Source: Torymus aiolomorphi (Eukaryota; Arthropoda; Insecta; Hymenoptera; Torymidae). From it: 64,000 nucleotides of DNA. The stretch spans positions 209,368,297 to 209,432,296 of the forward strand of contig CM070874.1 in NCBI GenBank assembly GCA_036365515.1. The letters run 5' to 3'. Below, in pieces: positions 1 through 12,759 of the stretch. A program made the translations under genes and the position numbers. Positions within the stretch are counted from its first letter, which is position 1. Each line of letters starts with the position of its first letter. A model generated the notes under the pieces. That model made no database searches. It saw only the letters and a program-made list of their open reading frames with translations, and was not told where the DNA came from.

Positions 1-373
1 ATTTTTACAGAATATAGCTATTAATATTCTGCATTGTCGTGATTTTTCTCAAAAAAATTGACCGCACAATTTGGGAGTTAAAAGCTTTCAAAAGAAAACA
101 CGTTTTTGTTAATAACAAAAGAACTATGATAGCTAGAGAATTATTTCTTTTGAAAATATAGCTTTTTTATGCTCTATCGAATGCGATCCATCCGATTAAA
201 AAATTTAAATCCGATCATTAAAAAAATAAACTTTTCGAAAATCAAAAATTCGAAATAAAACAAAAAAGAATCAGTAAATCATCAAAAATGATTTTCTTCG
301 CGAATTCGGAATAAAAAAAAAATATGAGACCCTGACGGTTAAAATCGACGGCGTAGTTCCGAAGATAAAGCGG
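1..373. other. AT-rich non-coding DNA
   Basis: No reading frame, RNA gene or repeat is recognisable here. The sequence is AT-rich and leads directly into an AC dinucleotide tract. Confidence 0.6.
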
Positions 374-434
<61 letters not shown>

Positions 435-512
435 CCACACGCACACACACACACAGCCACACGCACACACACACGCACACACACACACGCACACACACAC
501 ACACACACACAC
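374..512. repeat. (AC)n microsatellite
   Basis: About 139 bp of AC dinucleotide repeat with scattered AGCC and ACGC interruptions in its second half. The Cys-Val reading frames on the minus strand are artefacts of the repeat. Confidence 0.95.
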
Positions 513-805
513 ATTTTCTAAAATCACGTGATTCAAACTTCTAACACCTCTTATCATATTTCTAGAGAGATTTAACGAAACTTAATATTTTACTATCACA
601 AAGCTTCCTCGAGGAGGAAGCAAAAAATTGTTCATTTTTTTTCTTTCTTACAATTATTTGGATTTATCTTTGAATTAAAAAACCATGAAATACATGCATG
701 CTGAAATTCATACGGGACCAAGTTTAATTTGGTCAATTTTACGCAGTTTGATCCCTTTTGAGGCCGAAAAACGGTCTAAATAGTGCATGTGTTACCAAAA
801 ATAAT

Positions 806-1754
806 ATATCAACGGCTGAGCGGAGGATCATGCCAAGTCGGCGCGACGGCGAAGAAGATGCCAAGTCGGCGCGAAGTTGAAGAAGATGCCAAGTCGGCGT
901 GACGTTGAAGAAGATGCCATGTCGGCGCGACGTTGAAGAAGATGCCAAGTCGGCGCGACGCTGAAGAAGATGCCAAGTCGGCGCGACGCTGAAGAGTATC
1001 ATCTCGAGGCGTATTTTTTTCTTGAAATTTTGTAGTTGCGGCCCTGCGCGTTCGCTCGCGTGCTGCGCGGCGAGCGTCGGCGAGGGTATACCTACAAGTA
1101 GTCTGCACGTACTTTTTTAATGGAAGAATTTCATGAAATTTTTTTTATGGTGATTATGTGTGTGTGTGTGTATACCGCGTGATACGAGCGTAACTGACCT
1201 CGGCTGTTGCAAAAATTTCACGCGAGACTGTACACGCACTCGTAGAGCCGCTTCATATCTGTGTGTAATATACGTACACATAGAAGCGCTCGTCTGCTCG
1301 TCTGTTGTTTACACACACCACACACGCGTAGGTGACAGCCCATGGAACTATGGAAGCAGAGATGTATAAGTGTATAACCACGTGATTTCAACTGTTTGTT
1401 ATGCAAAGTTTTTTTTCAAATTTCATGAAATTCTTCCATTAAAAAAGTACGTGCAGACTACTTATAGGTATACGCTCGCCGACGCTCGCCACGCAGCACG
1501 CGAGCGAACGCGCAGGGCCGCCACTACAAAATTTCAAGAAAAAAATACGTCTCGAGATGGCATACTCTTCAGCGTCGCGCCGACTTGGCATCTTCTTCAG
1601 CGTTGCGCCGACTTGGCATCTTCTTCAACGTCGCGCCGACTTGGCATCTTCTTCAACGTCGCGCCGGCTTGGCATCTTCTTCAACGTCGCGCTGACTTGG
1701 CATCTTCTTCAACGTCGCGCTGACTTGGCATGATCCTCCGCTCAGCCGTCGATA
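806..1754. mobile_element. Foldback element with 28-bp tandem repeats in both arms
   Basis: A large imperfect palindrome. The left arm (about 806-1147) and right arm (about 1408-1754) are reverse complements, separated by about 260 bp of unique sequence. Each arm holds six tandem copies of a 28-bp unit with core AAGATGCCAAGTCGGCGCGA: 824-991 on the left, and 1570-1737 inverted on the right. Both arms also share a GC-rich block ending in GGTATACC-like sequence and an AT-rich inner end around TTTCATGAAATT. This matches the architecture of Drosophila FB elements, whose long terminal inverted repeats contain short tandem repeats. I see no transposase. The apparent ORFs across the arms only translate the 28-bp unit. 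Confidence 0.8.
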
Positions 1755-2302
1755 TGCACCACGGAAGAAAAAAAGGACCAGTCTAGAGCATGCGTTAGGC
1801 ACCCTCGCCTTCGGCTCGGGTGTCAATTACCGCGTACTTTGAGCTGGTCTTCTCTTTTACTTCCTAGGCGCATAATCTACTATTATCTTTGCATATAAAA
1901 ATGTTATATTTTATTTTTTAAAGATTATTTTAATAAAATAATAATTACTCTTGAAAATATAAATAATAAAATTGGGCTTAAAAACCCATACCAATTCAAA
2001 ATCGACAATTATTTTTTGGCACTAGTATCTTAATGCACTATATTATGTTAAATCATTACTTGGCTTTCTTGAAGAGTTAATGAATTTATAGATTTGTGGG
2101 TTTATAAATGAGTGAATTTCTGAATGGAAGAGCTTAGGGTTAAAGCTCACCTAAGACTACTTGAATTTTAACTTACTAGAAGTTCAGGGCGGTACGTGCG
2201 CCATTACTCCTTTACCGCGCCAAATCTATCTCTGTTTTTGCTGATTAATTTAATTAAATAAATTATATATTAATTTAATTCACCAATGATTAAAGTATTT
2301 AA
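1755..2302. other. Non-coding; contains a GC-rich hairpin near 1780-1830
   Basis: No gene is seen. Near 1800 there is a short GC-rich palindromic motif (CACCCTCGCC then GGCTCGGGTG). It resembles hairpins at 49.4 and 49.7 kb and in the TA-flanked elements at 52.0 and 61.8 kb. Confidence 0.35.
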
Positions 2303-2419
2303 TCAAGTGTTTATGATTCCATACAATACACTTTTATGAAATTACAGACATCATAGTACACCGTCCTGTTCTTAATAATAGCAGTATCTTTTACGTACAC
2401 ATATCGAACGATAGATTAA

Positions 2420-2797
2420 CGGGGTGGCATAGTCCTACCATTACCGATCGAGCAATTAACACAGTTTCAAGCTTATTAAAAATAAAATACGTAGAATCAC
2501 AAAAAATCAAGAGAACACCCTTCTGCAGTTTTGAACGTACTATCGCCTAGTAAAAGTTTCAAGTCGAAATATCAAGTGATTTTTGCAAAAACTTTGAACG
2601 AAATCGAATTTGGTTTTGTTCAAAGTTATTGCAAAAACCACTTGATATTTTGACTTGAAATTTTTACTGGGTGATAGTATGTTCAAAACTGCAGAAGGGT
2701 GTTCTCTTGATTTTTTGTGATTCTACGTATTTTATTTTTAATAAGCTTGAAACTGTGCCAATTACTCAGTCGGTAATGATACGGCTATGGCACCCCC
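2420..2797. mobile_element. Palindromic MITE with TTAA target duplication
   Basis: A 378-bp near-perfect palindrome flanked by TTAA on both sides (2416-2419 and 2798-2801). The termini are CGGGGTGGCATAG and its imperfect complement CTATGGCACCCCC. The TTAA duplication points to piggyBac-type mobilisation. The other copies of the host repeat retain the uninterrupted site (ATATTAACGAT near 5449 and AAATTAAACAAC near 4637), which supports insertion. No coding capacity. Confidence 0.75.
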
Positions 2798-3682
2798 TTA
2801 AGAAACTTTTCATTGCTGTTGATGTATATTGTTGAACATGAGTTTATATATAGGAAAGGTATTTTTAAATTTATAATAATGTTTTATAGAACTTCTTCGT
2901 TGACCAGCAAGCATATCTAGTAAAATGCATCGCGCTCAAACCTGTAAATGATAATAATAAAATTAAAGCATTTATAATATATCTTTTCCTGAGAAATGTC
3001 TGTCTTAAGGAATATTACATATTACTGCAGTTCTGGTAACAAGAGCATCTGTCGTTGTCGTATTAGCATCTCGATCAATTGCTTGTATTTCAATTTGTGA
3101 AAGTGTGGGTACCTAATATAATTCATAAGTAGTCGTGGTTTTCTACTTCTACTGCTTTGTCTATTAACCAGATAAAAATTTTACCTATTAGCAAAACCAT
3201 TTTATGACACGTAGATAGCCACTAAAACTAATATTAGAAGTATCACAGTTGTATACTTTATCTATTTTAAAAGAACACAAATTAAATTGTATTATTTACC
3301 TTCCGTAATAAAGTAAAGCTATTTCATAATGCCTCCTGCATGTTTGATTTGGTCGCGGAAAGGCTAAACATTGCTCTATTACTACTCCCGATAAGAAGAG
3401 AATTGGAATCTCTTGGCGACTGTGTATTCTTCGTAAGATTCGTTAGATATAACCTAGTGATGTTTCATACAATTATTTTTTAATTCATTTTACTGCAAAT
3501 TTCCATATTACTTGTAATTCTAAATTGTCACCTAAATTTTTAGTCATAATAGGTAATATGTATTCATTCATGATTTGTCAAGGTTGAATCAGGTGTTTAG
3601 AGTCCTATTACAATCCATTTTGATGTAACATAGGCATCTAGGTTCTTCTTCTCCTTCCTGATATGTGCAGTAAGTTTTACGT

Positions 3683-4621
3683 GGAGGGGAGAATGGGATA
3701 ATGCCGGTCGCTGTCTAATTCCGATTACCTATTTACAAGGACATTAATAAACTTTTGAGGACTTATTGCAATTGAATATTAATATGTTGCTAATGCACAA
3801 CTAATTTCAAGCATAAACAACTTTATATTACTATTAATTGAGTAATTATAAGACAAAATAGTTTTTGTACACTTTTCTTATAAGAATTTCCGAGTATTAA
3901 ATAAGATATTAAGCATATCTTTTGATTTTTCAAAGTTACACAAAATATACTATATTAATCTAAATACTTTAACGAAATTAACTGATACGAATAATAAGCA
4001 CAAATACCCTTTTATTCTTTAAATTTTGTATTTTCATTGTATCAGTAGATTTGGGGTAATACCGGTCACCTTTTTTCTGGTTTTTCATCTTTGTTCGTCA
4101 CGCTTTTTTCGTTTTTATGCACCGACTCTGGCACAATATCAACATACATGTAATAAGTAGTATATATAACCATTTTTATATGCAAAAATTATTTCATTGC
4201 GATTTTTTTTATTCCACAGTTAGAACATAACCTCGCTTTTACTGTCTCGGGTCACTCAACATTTAACTAATGTATTTTAAAAGTAAAAATCAATTTATAA
4301 ACTACGTGTTTCGCTCTTTTGTTGCTTATTTAATTTAATTAAACGAATTATTTATCGATAAAAAGAATATCTTTCTAGTGACCGGTATTCCCCTTGTGTT
4401 GACCGGGATTACCCCAAATCGAAAGCCAACCGTAGTTTGATTTCTCTTTTTGATTTTGCTTTAAAACATGATAAATTTTTATTTTAATGTGCAACTTTAC
4501 GTGAATTTTGATAAACGGTAATACAAACTAACAATGTAACGTAAAAAATGAATCAAAACTACAATAATTTGAAAATACTAAGCAATTTCACTTAGGTGAC
4601 CGCCAATACCCCATCCTCCTC
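3683..4621. mobile_element. Non-autonomous element with terminal inverted repeats
   Basis: A 939-bp insertion in the second copy of the 0.8-0.9 kb repeat. The ends are GGAGGGGAGAATGGG on the left and the complement of GAGGAGGATGGGG on the right. A 5-bp duplication TACGT lies at 3678-3682 and 4622-4626. Subterminal motifs ACCGGTCACC and GACCGG-ATTACCCCAAAT repeat the end sequence inside. No transposase frame is visible. The superfamily is not assigned. Confidence 0.65.
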
Positions 4622-5760
4622 TACGTATCGAACAATAAATTAAACAACTTCATTGTCACTTACTACTCTTGATGTACATTGTTGTAGATAAGATTATGGA
4701 TCATAAAAAGGTATTTTTATATTTATTATTAAAGTTTATAGAACTTTTTTTGTTAACCAGCTAACCAACTAAGTTTCTCTAACACATTTCAATATTAGGG
4801 AATATTACATATATTTGCTGATCCAGTGACAAGAGTATATATCGTCATAGCATTAGAATCTTGATCAATTGTCGGTACATTAAGTTACAAATAGATGAAT
4901 ACCTATTATAATTCATAAGTAGTCATGCGGTCCTGCTTCAACGGTTTTGTGGATTACTCATCTATAAATTGTAAAGTAGTAGCAAAACAATTTTAAAACT
5001 AACATTGCAGTTTAAATAATTATTAGAACTATCATAATTATATACTGTAGTTACATTAAAAGAACACAAATTAAATTATGTATCTTCTGTTATAAAGATT
5101 GATTTAGTCAAGGATAGGCTAATCATTTCTCCACTACTACCTAATAAGAGAGTTGGTACTTCTCGGTTATTCTCTATTCTTCGTAAGATTCGTTGAACGC
5201 AGCTCCGGTTATATTGTATACAATCGACTCTTCTGACCGATCGCTATCTACAAATAAATGGTTTATAGAAAATCTAAATTGTTATAAAATTTTTAAATCG
5301 TATCATATAATGCATACCCAATGGTTTTTTGTATCCAATCAAGTGTTTAGAATTTCGACACAATCCAACTTTGGCGAAATTGTAGGTGTCATGGTACAGC
5401 TTCTATTTTATAATAAGATCGTATGTGTACATATCGAACGATATATTAACGATATTTCATTTCACCCCTCTTGGCGTATATTGTTGTACGTGAGATTATT
5501 ATGCATAAGCAAGGCATTTTTTCGTAGAACTTTCTTATAGACTAGCTAGTACGTATAGTGAAACGTATTGTATTTACACCTGTAAATGATAATACTAAAA
5601 TTATGGTATTGTTAATATAACTTTCTCTCAAACATATTTCTATTTAAGAAAATTACAATTAATTGCAATTTCAATAACAAAAGTGTCTACGATCATCGTA
5701 TTGTAAGGTACTCAGAGACGAATAAAATTTATAGTGCCCAAGTCATCATGTTATCAAGTT

Positions 5761-7060
5761 ATCGATTCTTGTGGTGTATATTTTGGTGGTTTTTCAGAAT
5801 TATTTGGTGGTTTTAATTCAGAATAACAAAACAGCTAGTTACCTAATTTTAACAAATTTTAGCCAATATTACAATACGATAGTTAGTTATGACACTCCAT
5901 ATGATTACCTTCAAACGTTTGTTTAGACAGAACATCGCTTAGCGCCAATCTGGTACAATATGTTTTGTGAATGAAGCATCCATTGACTTAATTATATTGT
6001 TTATTGATTGATGATTATGCTCACTATATTTTAAAGCTATTAGAAATACTTTCTCAGCAATTTCCGTATAGATGTTATTGCTGCAGGAATAAATGCTTGA
6101 GTATCTATAACTTGTCAAAATGTCAGAAATTACCGATATTATCGGTGAATAAGTTTACTGTATCGAAAAACGAATTGAAGAAAGCACGTGGTCGCATGTG
6201 TCATAGTTATCGATTTATGTGGTGATAGTTTATTCCATAAAGTTCTTTATCTTGGTGCGTTATCAATATTTAAACTTTCCCAGTACTTTTATAGTAAACT
6301 TTCATAGTACAGTTCAATCTATGTTTTTCCGTCGATGTAATAACAAATAAGTGATAGACAGAGTAAAATAAATGAAATTGTTTCAGCCTGAAATAAATAG
6401 TTTTAATGAATCATCGTGAAAATATCTATTTTGATACTGCATCATTATTCAACATTTTGATGGCACAATTTCAATTATCTTTTTCCGATGCAGTTCTAAT
6501 AAATTAACTGTAAATATTTTTGCCGCATTTGTCATTTATATATCCCAGTCTTGCTGATTGTATTATTATTGTAATACCTTTGAGTTAAGAATAACAAAGT
6601 ACATGCAGATGATTATTTACTTTTTGACAGAAAAAGTTTTTGTCTCAATTTTGTTCGAGACAAATTGGATCCGGGAATGAAGCGGGGAAAAGGGAAGACT
6701 TCTCTTAAATGGAATTTCAGATGTAGAACTTAAATTCATAAATACTATGAATTACATACTGTAGTTTGTGAAGCAAATTCGTAACTTCAGTGAACCGGTC
6801 CAATAACCGTTTAGCTGTTACGAATATTACATCTCTTGTCTGCTATTACCTCGTATCGCGTATTCATTCGTGGCAAGAAAGCGAAAAATCACTTGAATAT
6901 TTTTTTCCGAGATATTGTATATACATGGACTAAGCTTGTTTCTGCCTTATTAACACCTGCATTTCTAACGATGTAGATCACAGTAAGTAGGAGTTCGGTT
7001 CTGTACCTGATGTATGATGCCTCTATGATGTAACATTTCTCTAGCCTCAACGAATATCTC
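5761..7060. other. AT-rich DNA with no recognised gene
   Basis: Only short spurious frames occur. No domain, repeat or RNA gene is recognised between the end of the tandem repeat and the first BEL/Pao relic. Confidence 0.5.
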
Positions 7061-7066
7061 AAGATT

Positions 7067-10000
7067 GTGCGCTCAGTACAAAGCATAACATCGCATCAAC
7101 AGCAGAATTCGGTATGCGATGATGTTAAACAAAAGAAGAAGCTTTTTACTATACTAACGCTGCATCGTGACAATAGACCAAATCCTCCTTTAGCCCCTAG
7201 ATCTCGCTATCGCCTCTCGGACATCTCTCTACCTAAATTTAGAGGCAGCGAATATTTTCAACGTTCAACTTTCAGAGACATTCCAATGCTTGATTTTTAA
7301 CAATTCCAATTTGTCCAACATAGAGCGACTCCACTACCTCATGGTCTTTATAGAAGGACCTCCGACGCAACTTATCAGTGGACTTTCTCGCATCGGGGCA
7401 TCTCTTGAACCTGCTTTTGGAGCTGCTCATTGGAGCAAACTGCTCTTTATCCGCTCCCATCTTAATTTTTCACATCTTTTTGGAACCTACTGAAACGGCG
7501 AAGACTTCGGCGGAGTCCAGCGGACTTTTTAACGCAACTAATGAATCTATTAAGACTTTAAAATCAATGGGACTACCTCTGTCATTAGATGCACTGAGTC
7601 ATGTAATCCTAGTGCATCACATCACCAAGTAGCTGGATAGAATCACGCTGGAACAGTAGGAGATCTTAATCGGCACCAGCATGGAATTTCCGAAATTCCA
7701 GCAATTGGAGAAATTCTTAATCTCTCGGATACGGGCTGTAGAATGAATTGAAACTCAAATAAAGGCGGCTGGTAGATCCAACACGCAGCCAATGGAGAAT
7801 ATAAGCTATGCAGTCACCCAATCATCATCTCCGCCTGTTCAATATCAATGCGGCTGCTGTTTGGGAAATCACTTCATCGTAGCATGCAACAAATTCAACG
7901 CTCTCTCTTCAACGGATTAGAGCAATCTTGCACGTGACTCCCGATTGTGCAACAACTGCTTGGGGAGTTCACGCGTGTCGCTCAACGAAAAGGTGCACAC
8001 TTTTTATGTGCAACAAAGCTTATCACTCAATATGCATGATTTTCACCCGGTTGTTGTATGATCAACAGATACTGTAAGCAGCTTAGCCACTCACTAGGAA
8101 ATCGGTACGGTCGTCAACCCTTCATCTGGATCTTCTCTTGGAACGCTTATCGCAACACCAGTAGTACTCATCATTCATCTCGACTTAACTCAACCTGCGC
8201 GGATCTTCATCTACCCTGGAACGTGTGATCTGTCAACTTCGAATTGATCGACATCGCTCTTCACTCAGCATCAAATAATCAAGTCGTCAGCACAAGATGC
8301 TCAAGTCGTCATCCAAGCGTACATCTTGAGGCAGCTAATTACTAAATTGCCATGGTTTTCTGCTAAATGAACCAATTGGCCTCACATTAAGGCGATACGA
8401 TACCCACGCTATTACTCAAAATTGGGTTCCTGTTTTTCTCATTCAATTTTCAATTTTAAGAAAAAAAATCTTTGACACGTTGTAGATCTTTGTTAAACTT
8501 ACAACGTGTCAAAGAGTTTTTTTCAAAAAGTTTAAAATTGAAGGAGAAAAATGGGAACCCAGAATTGAGTAATAGTGTAAGGTTATTGCAGATGACTACG
8601 GGTTTATATCACACGAAATTGCCACCATCAAAGGTGCTGATTACTACAGCAATATTATCGAGCCGAATATCATTTACGTAGATCCTCAAACACCAATCGC
8701 TTATCTCTCTATTTTCGGTGAGCTCACCATCGGTCCGCTGCACTCCTCCTCCCCTCCTGTAGCGTTCGCTCATCATGTTTCTGCGCAGTAATCTTGTCAT
8801 AGTACATCTGTACGAGCTGCTTACCAATTTTCGGGTACAAGAAGAACCCCTAGCGAGCATCGGACCAGCTCAATCTCAAGTTCAGGAGAAGTGCGTACAA
8901 TTCTTCATGGGCACTCCTCACCGATACTTAACCGGAAGATATGTCGTGTGTATCCCTCTTAAGTTCTCCTGCAACAAAACTCGGACATTCTTATGACGCT
9001 GCTCTGAGCTCATTTTAACGATTCAAGAAGCGCCTCACTCGAAACAAAACTTTAGCTCAGTTGTACCATCATTTTATGCAGAAGTACGAGAAACTCGGAC
9101 ACATGATCAAGGAATCACCAGAGCTTACGATCTCGCATGGCTTTTTGAAGCACAACTACCAAACTTCGGTTTATGTTTAACGGATCAGCTCACACTTCAT
9201 CTGGAGTTTCCGTGAACATCATGCATGCTGGTACAAACTTACTTTTGAACATCTTTGACTTGCTCATTTGGATTCCGCATCATCGGCACTTGTTCGCTAC
9301 AGACATCGCCAAGATGTATCGGCAGGTGAAGATAAATCCTCTCGATTCGGATTGAAAGAGAATCATTGGATGGATACTAATAAAAGGAAAACAGAATATT
9401 ATCTCACAACCGTGACGTACGGCCTCAAGGCGGCTCCATTTATGGCTTTACATGCTCTCTTGCAGCTAGTCGAGGACGAGGACCATCGTTTTCCTCTACC
9501 TGTGCCTTCTCTCACTGACAGACGTCACGTGAATGACATATTCGGTGACGTGGACTGCACGAAACATAAATCTGGAACTGAGGGAGATTTGCAGCATAGG
9601 TGGGTTCCCTCTCACAAAATGGCATTCAACATATCCAGACCTAAATAACCAAGTCTCTGCCAAACAAGAAGACGTGACTACTATTGAACTTGACGACTGC
9701 TCTACCAAAATTCTCGGATTAGGTTCCGGCATCATCAGGTATCATCTCAAAACGCAGTGCACTTTCAGAGATTACGCAAGTCTTCGATCTTGGCTTGATT
9801 TTACCAGTGCTGATTCTAGCCAACATGGTTATGCAATCTCCATAAGCTAGCCGTTTACTTGCAAGAATTCATGCAGATGAACATAGTAGAGACTCGTTTG
9901 TTAATCGAGTCAAGAGTCACATTGGCCTGAATAAACACATCCTTCACGATGCAAGAGGATGTGAGTACCGATGTTATATTTCAAATGAGTTCATCTCACG

Positions 10001-10329
10001 ATAATACCAATAGAATCTCATCCAAAAAAATTCTGAGTATAGTATTTACATATACGGAGCGTTTGATAAACGTGTTTTTTCAAAAAAAATGATAAACCGT
10101 ACAAACGTCTTCATAGTTCTCACCCCAGTCCACTTTCTCACCGACTCTGCTTTAAATTCTCCATAACAATGTCTATTAGATCTTGCAAAATCTCGATTAT
10201 CACTATGGCAACTCATCCAGCAACGGATTCAGTAGTTTTGCAAACCGTAGTCCTCTTAATACCTCCAACAGCTGCAATCCATCTCCAAATGGCATCATTC
10301 ATCTCACATCATCCATATCGGCTGATTAG
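7067..10329 (+). pseudogene. Degraded BEL/Pao retrotransposon, gag and pol remnant (copy 1)
   Basis: Scattered reading frames in all three plus-strand phases carry BEL/Pao similarity in the expected order. At about 7195-7400 there is a gag DUF1759-like stretch (LSDISLPKFRG, then IERLHYLMVFIEGPP). At 7850-7905 there is a CCHC-type zinc knuckle, CGCCLGNHFIVAC. At 9270-9340 is the reverse-transcriptase motif A region, TDIAKMYRQVKINP. At 9415-9550 are TVTYGLKAAPFMA and the motif C equivalent HVNDIFGD, where the usual YVDD is altered. Many stops and frameshifts make it non-functional. A palindromic MITE sits inside at 8409-8575. Its downstream LTR appears to be the one at 10330. No 5' LTR is found, so the copy is 5'-truncated. 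Confidence 0.75.
8409..8575. mobile_element. Small palindromic MITE in the retrotransposon relic
   Basis: A 167-bp foldback sequence. CTATTACTCAAAATTGGG at the left is matched by the complement of CCCAGAATTGAGTAATAG at the right. The arms continue to an inner hairpin, TTTGACACGTTGTA with TACAACGTGTCAAA. It has no coding capacity and interrupts the degraded BEL/Pao pol. Confidence 0.7.
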
Positions 10330-10772
10330 TTCTTATTCTGGCCTTGAAGGCCAACGACACGCCAGGACATACGCACGCCCGCGTCACACACAGCATCTAC
10401 CGCGCATGATGTAGGTGACGTCAGCATGAGAAGTCGGGCACACACTTCTGCTCGTCGTATCGCACGCACTCTCGTTCTTTAGCCTCCGCGCAGTGCTGAT
10501 GCAACTAGAACTAAACTTTGTTGTAACGCGAGTCAATTCACACTTAAACTTCCTCACACGAACACCTATTTTTGTAGATTTTTTGTTGATTTAACGAGTG
10601 AAAGAGTGTAGCAATAAAGTCTTGCTACATTGAACTATTAAAAACAACGTATGAGTTAAGTTTACTCTGCCTCCCTCGCCCCGACCACCCCTATCATCAC
10701 CCGATCTATCTGCCCCGTTGACCATCTGACCGGCGTAGGTAAAATACCTGTGCGCGGCGACAGTACAGATTT
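10330..10772 (+). repeat. BEL/Pao LTR (copy A)
   Basis: About 440 bp that match 16260-16740. Shared landmarks are CCTTGAAGGCCA-CGACACG, CGCCAGGACATACG, TTTGTTGTAACGC, AGTGAAAGAG, TGAGTTAAGTTTACTCTGCC and CAGTACAGATTT at the end. The copies differ by many substitutions and small indels, so the insertion is old. It serves as 5' LTR of the 10.3-16.7 kb element and seems also to close the relic at 7-10.3 kb. The exact ends are uncertain by several bases. Confidence 0.8.
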
Positions 10773-10812
10773 CGTGGCCAAAAACATTGGTCCTTCCAAC
10801 CGGGTGTGGATA
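10773..10812 (+). promoter_or_regulatory. Likely primer-binding and leader region of the BEL/Pao element
   Basis: Directly after the LTR comes TGGCCAAAAACATTGGTCCTT followed by a pyrimidine-rich stretch and ACCGGG. An ATTGGTCCTTC-like leader just inside the 5' LTR is what I recall from other BEL/Pao elements. The tRNA used as primer cannot be decided by eye. Confidence 0.4.
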
Positions 10813-10836
10813 TTGTGAGTGTACTACGTGTAGTAC

Positions 10837-11178
10837 TAGAGGATACTACGAGAGGATAGCTTCGAGATCGGCAACACAGAGATAAGTGGAACCTTGCATT
10901 GTGCCTACTGCTTTTCTTCTGTCAGCGCAAGCAGCTTGAATATTGCACACCCATTTTAGTTGCACATATTTCATTTTATCTCTATCTATCTCTCGCTCCG
11001 GTGGCTTAGAGGATACTACGAGAGGATAGCTTCGAGATCTGCAACACAGAGATAAGTTGAACCTTCCATTGTACCTACTGTTTTCCTTTTGTTAGCGCAA
11101 GCAGCTTCATTATTGCACACCCATTTTAGTTGCACATATTGCATTTTCTCTCTATCTATCTCTTGCTCAGGTGGCTTA
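10837..11178. repeat. 170-bp tandem duplication in the retrotransposon leader
   Basis: Two copies begin with TAGAGGATACTACGAGAGG at 10837 and 11007 and end near GGTGGCTTAG. Both contain the phrases GCAACACAGAGATAAGT and TTGCACACCCATTTTAG and a (TCTA)n-like tract. They lie between the LTR and the gag region. Confidence 0.85.
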
Positions 11179-11700
11179 GCTTCTCAAGTTGCTGGCTTCC
11201 TACGTTGCTTCGAATAGCAACTGCACTGCGCATTTCGCCTATCGTACTTTTCGCCTGGCGCAATTTTCGCAAAGCCCTTCGCTGCACGTAAGTCAGCGTC
11301 GCACCTATGCGGGGTACGCCGTGAGCGTGAACCACTTTCCGCACAAGCACGCGCGCGCTCTGAACACGTGGGTACGCCGTGCGCCTGGACTCCATAGCTC
11401 TCTGAGCTTGAGGAACCCCTGCGGTGCGCGTCCACATGAGTGTGCCGTTCGCGCAGACCTTGTAGCGCGTAGCTATAATGGATTGCGGCCATCACGGCAT
11501 TCCCAGCTTTTGAGTAGGGCTAACTTTACTCTCGCTTACCACTACCTGTGACTATCGCAGGCGCCTCTGCCTTTACCAAGTAGATTCTTCTGCATTATTA
11601 AGTAGTTACTGCTACTTGCTACTACCTAGGAAATTCAAAGTTTATTTTAACCTTTTAGTTCTGCTTGGCAACTACTGTTGCAGCTACTATTTCAATGAGA
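11179..11700. other. Retrotransposon leader without recognised protein
   Basis: A relatively GC-rich stretch with overlapping spurious frames on both strands. Nothing in it resembles BEL/Pao Gag, which starts further downstream. Confidence 0.4.
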
Positions 11701-11716
11701 CGAGATTTCGAAGCAG

Positions 11717-12740
11717 GTGGCTGAAAATCAGCTCATTGATAACTCTATCGCCAACACCGTCAAGATGGTTAACAGTGGTTGGGAACCTAGAGCCTTGTCC
11801 AACAGAATCAAACTACTGAAAACATACTGGACGAATGTCAGCCGCCGTCACTTGGAAATCTCCGACTGTCCAGGAAATATACTCGAACACGACTACTTTA
11901 CCAAGCAACTATATTCTAATGACGATATAGCCTATATTATCGCTAAAACCGTTCTTAATGAACGCATGGCTAATCCCCCTCAACCTTTGTAGCAACCAAC
12001 ATCCTCATAACTCTCACGGTTGCAGTTGCCGAAGTTCAACGGCAAACAACTGGACTGGGAGACGTTCAAGGAGCGATTCTCCGCCATGGAGAACGACGTG
12101 CCCAGAATCTCCTGTGGCCAAACTTCAACATCTACTCAATTGCCTAGAGGGAGAGGCAGCGAGTCGTCTTCACAGCCTTAAAGCCACCGGAGCCAACTTT
12201 CCCGTGGCCTAGGAAATCATCTCCCAGAGGTACGACGATTAAAAAGTGAGGCTCTCAGTTAACTTGAGTCATCTGTTGACGATGACACCTATGCCTCTCA
12301 ACACTGCAAGGGAGATCACGCAGCTCACCGACTCCGCCAATGATGTCATTCGAGCCTGCACTTTGCTCGGTAGATCAGTTCGACACTGTGAAGATTGGCT
12401 AGTGGAGATCGTCGTCTCCAGATTGGCTCCAAGGCTACCAGAGGTTGGGAACAGTCTCCAGAAGAAGTTGAAGAATTTTCCACCTGCACTGAACTTTCCA
12501 CGTTTTTGGATCAACTAGTTCGTACACTCGAGGCCACCCACAGTCACGAGTCGATGCCATCTGCAGAAAAATCTAGAGCAAAGAAGACCAGCAGATCTCG
12601 ACAGTTTGCGGTCCACCAAACAGATACTGGCCCGGCTTTCAAGCCGTCACCAATCTCCAACTTACGACACGTTATCAATCACCGCTATAGTGGCCTGGGA
12701 CTCTACTTTTGGAGCACAGATGCAACTCTGAGCACTTAAT
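11717..12740 (+). pseudogene. BEL/Pao gag pseudogene (copy 2)
   Basis: Fragments of a Pao-type Gag lie in several phases. An N-terminal helical region (QVAENQLIDN to about 11990) is followed by a DUF1759-like segment around 12025-12110 (LQLPKFNGKQLDWETFKER). Next come AKLQHLLNCLEGEA at about 12115-12160 and a weak C-terminal portion. The LPKFNG-x4-W-x-FKxRF pattern is the hallmark of this Gag family. Stops and frameshifts interrupt it repeatedly, so no functional protein is expected. Confidence 0.75.
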
Positions 12741-12759
12741 TTCTATCTCAAATTTTCAG

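Larger units (their letters stand above)
2303..5760. repeat. Diverged tandem repeat, unit about 0.8-0.9 kb, three copies
   Basis: Three copies can be aligned by eye. The opening ATCAAGTGTTTA-like phrase recurs near 2300, 3588 and 5336. ATCGAACGATA-TTAA-like text recurs near 2403, 4626 and 5435. AATATTACAT, TCGATCAATTG-like and ATAATTCATAAGTAGTC phrases recur near 3010-3130 and 4800-4930. After removal of the inserted elements at 2420-2797 and 3683-4621, the first two units are roughly 0.9 and 0.8 kb. The third copy is partial. No coding sequence is recognised; the 115-codon frame at 5193-5540 lies within the repeat and has no recognisable domain. Confidence 0.65.

Noticed and set aside
242..557. 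Overlapping Cys/Val-rich minus-strand frames
   Set aside because: They translate the AC microsatellite and contain nothing else.
824..1737. 28-bp repeats that superficially resemble a CRISPR array
   Set aside because: The units are directly adjacent with no spacers and occur in two inverted blocks, so this is a tandem repeat in foldback arms.
5193..6225. Frames of 115 and 73 codons as small genes
   Set aside because: No recognisable domain; the first lies inside the diverged tandem repeat, and both have an AT-driven composition.
11156..11551. Arg-rich frames on both strands of about 90-120 codons
   Set aside because: They overlap on opposite strands in the GC-rich leader of the BEL/Pao element and match no Gag or Pol domain.
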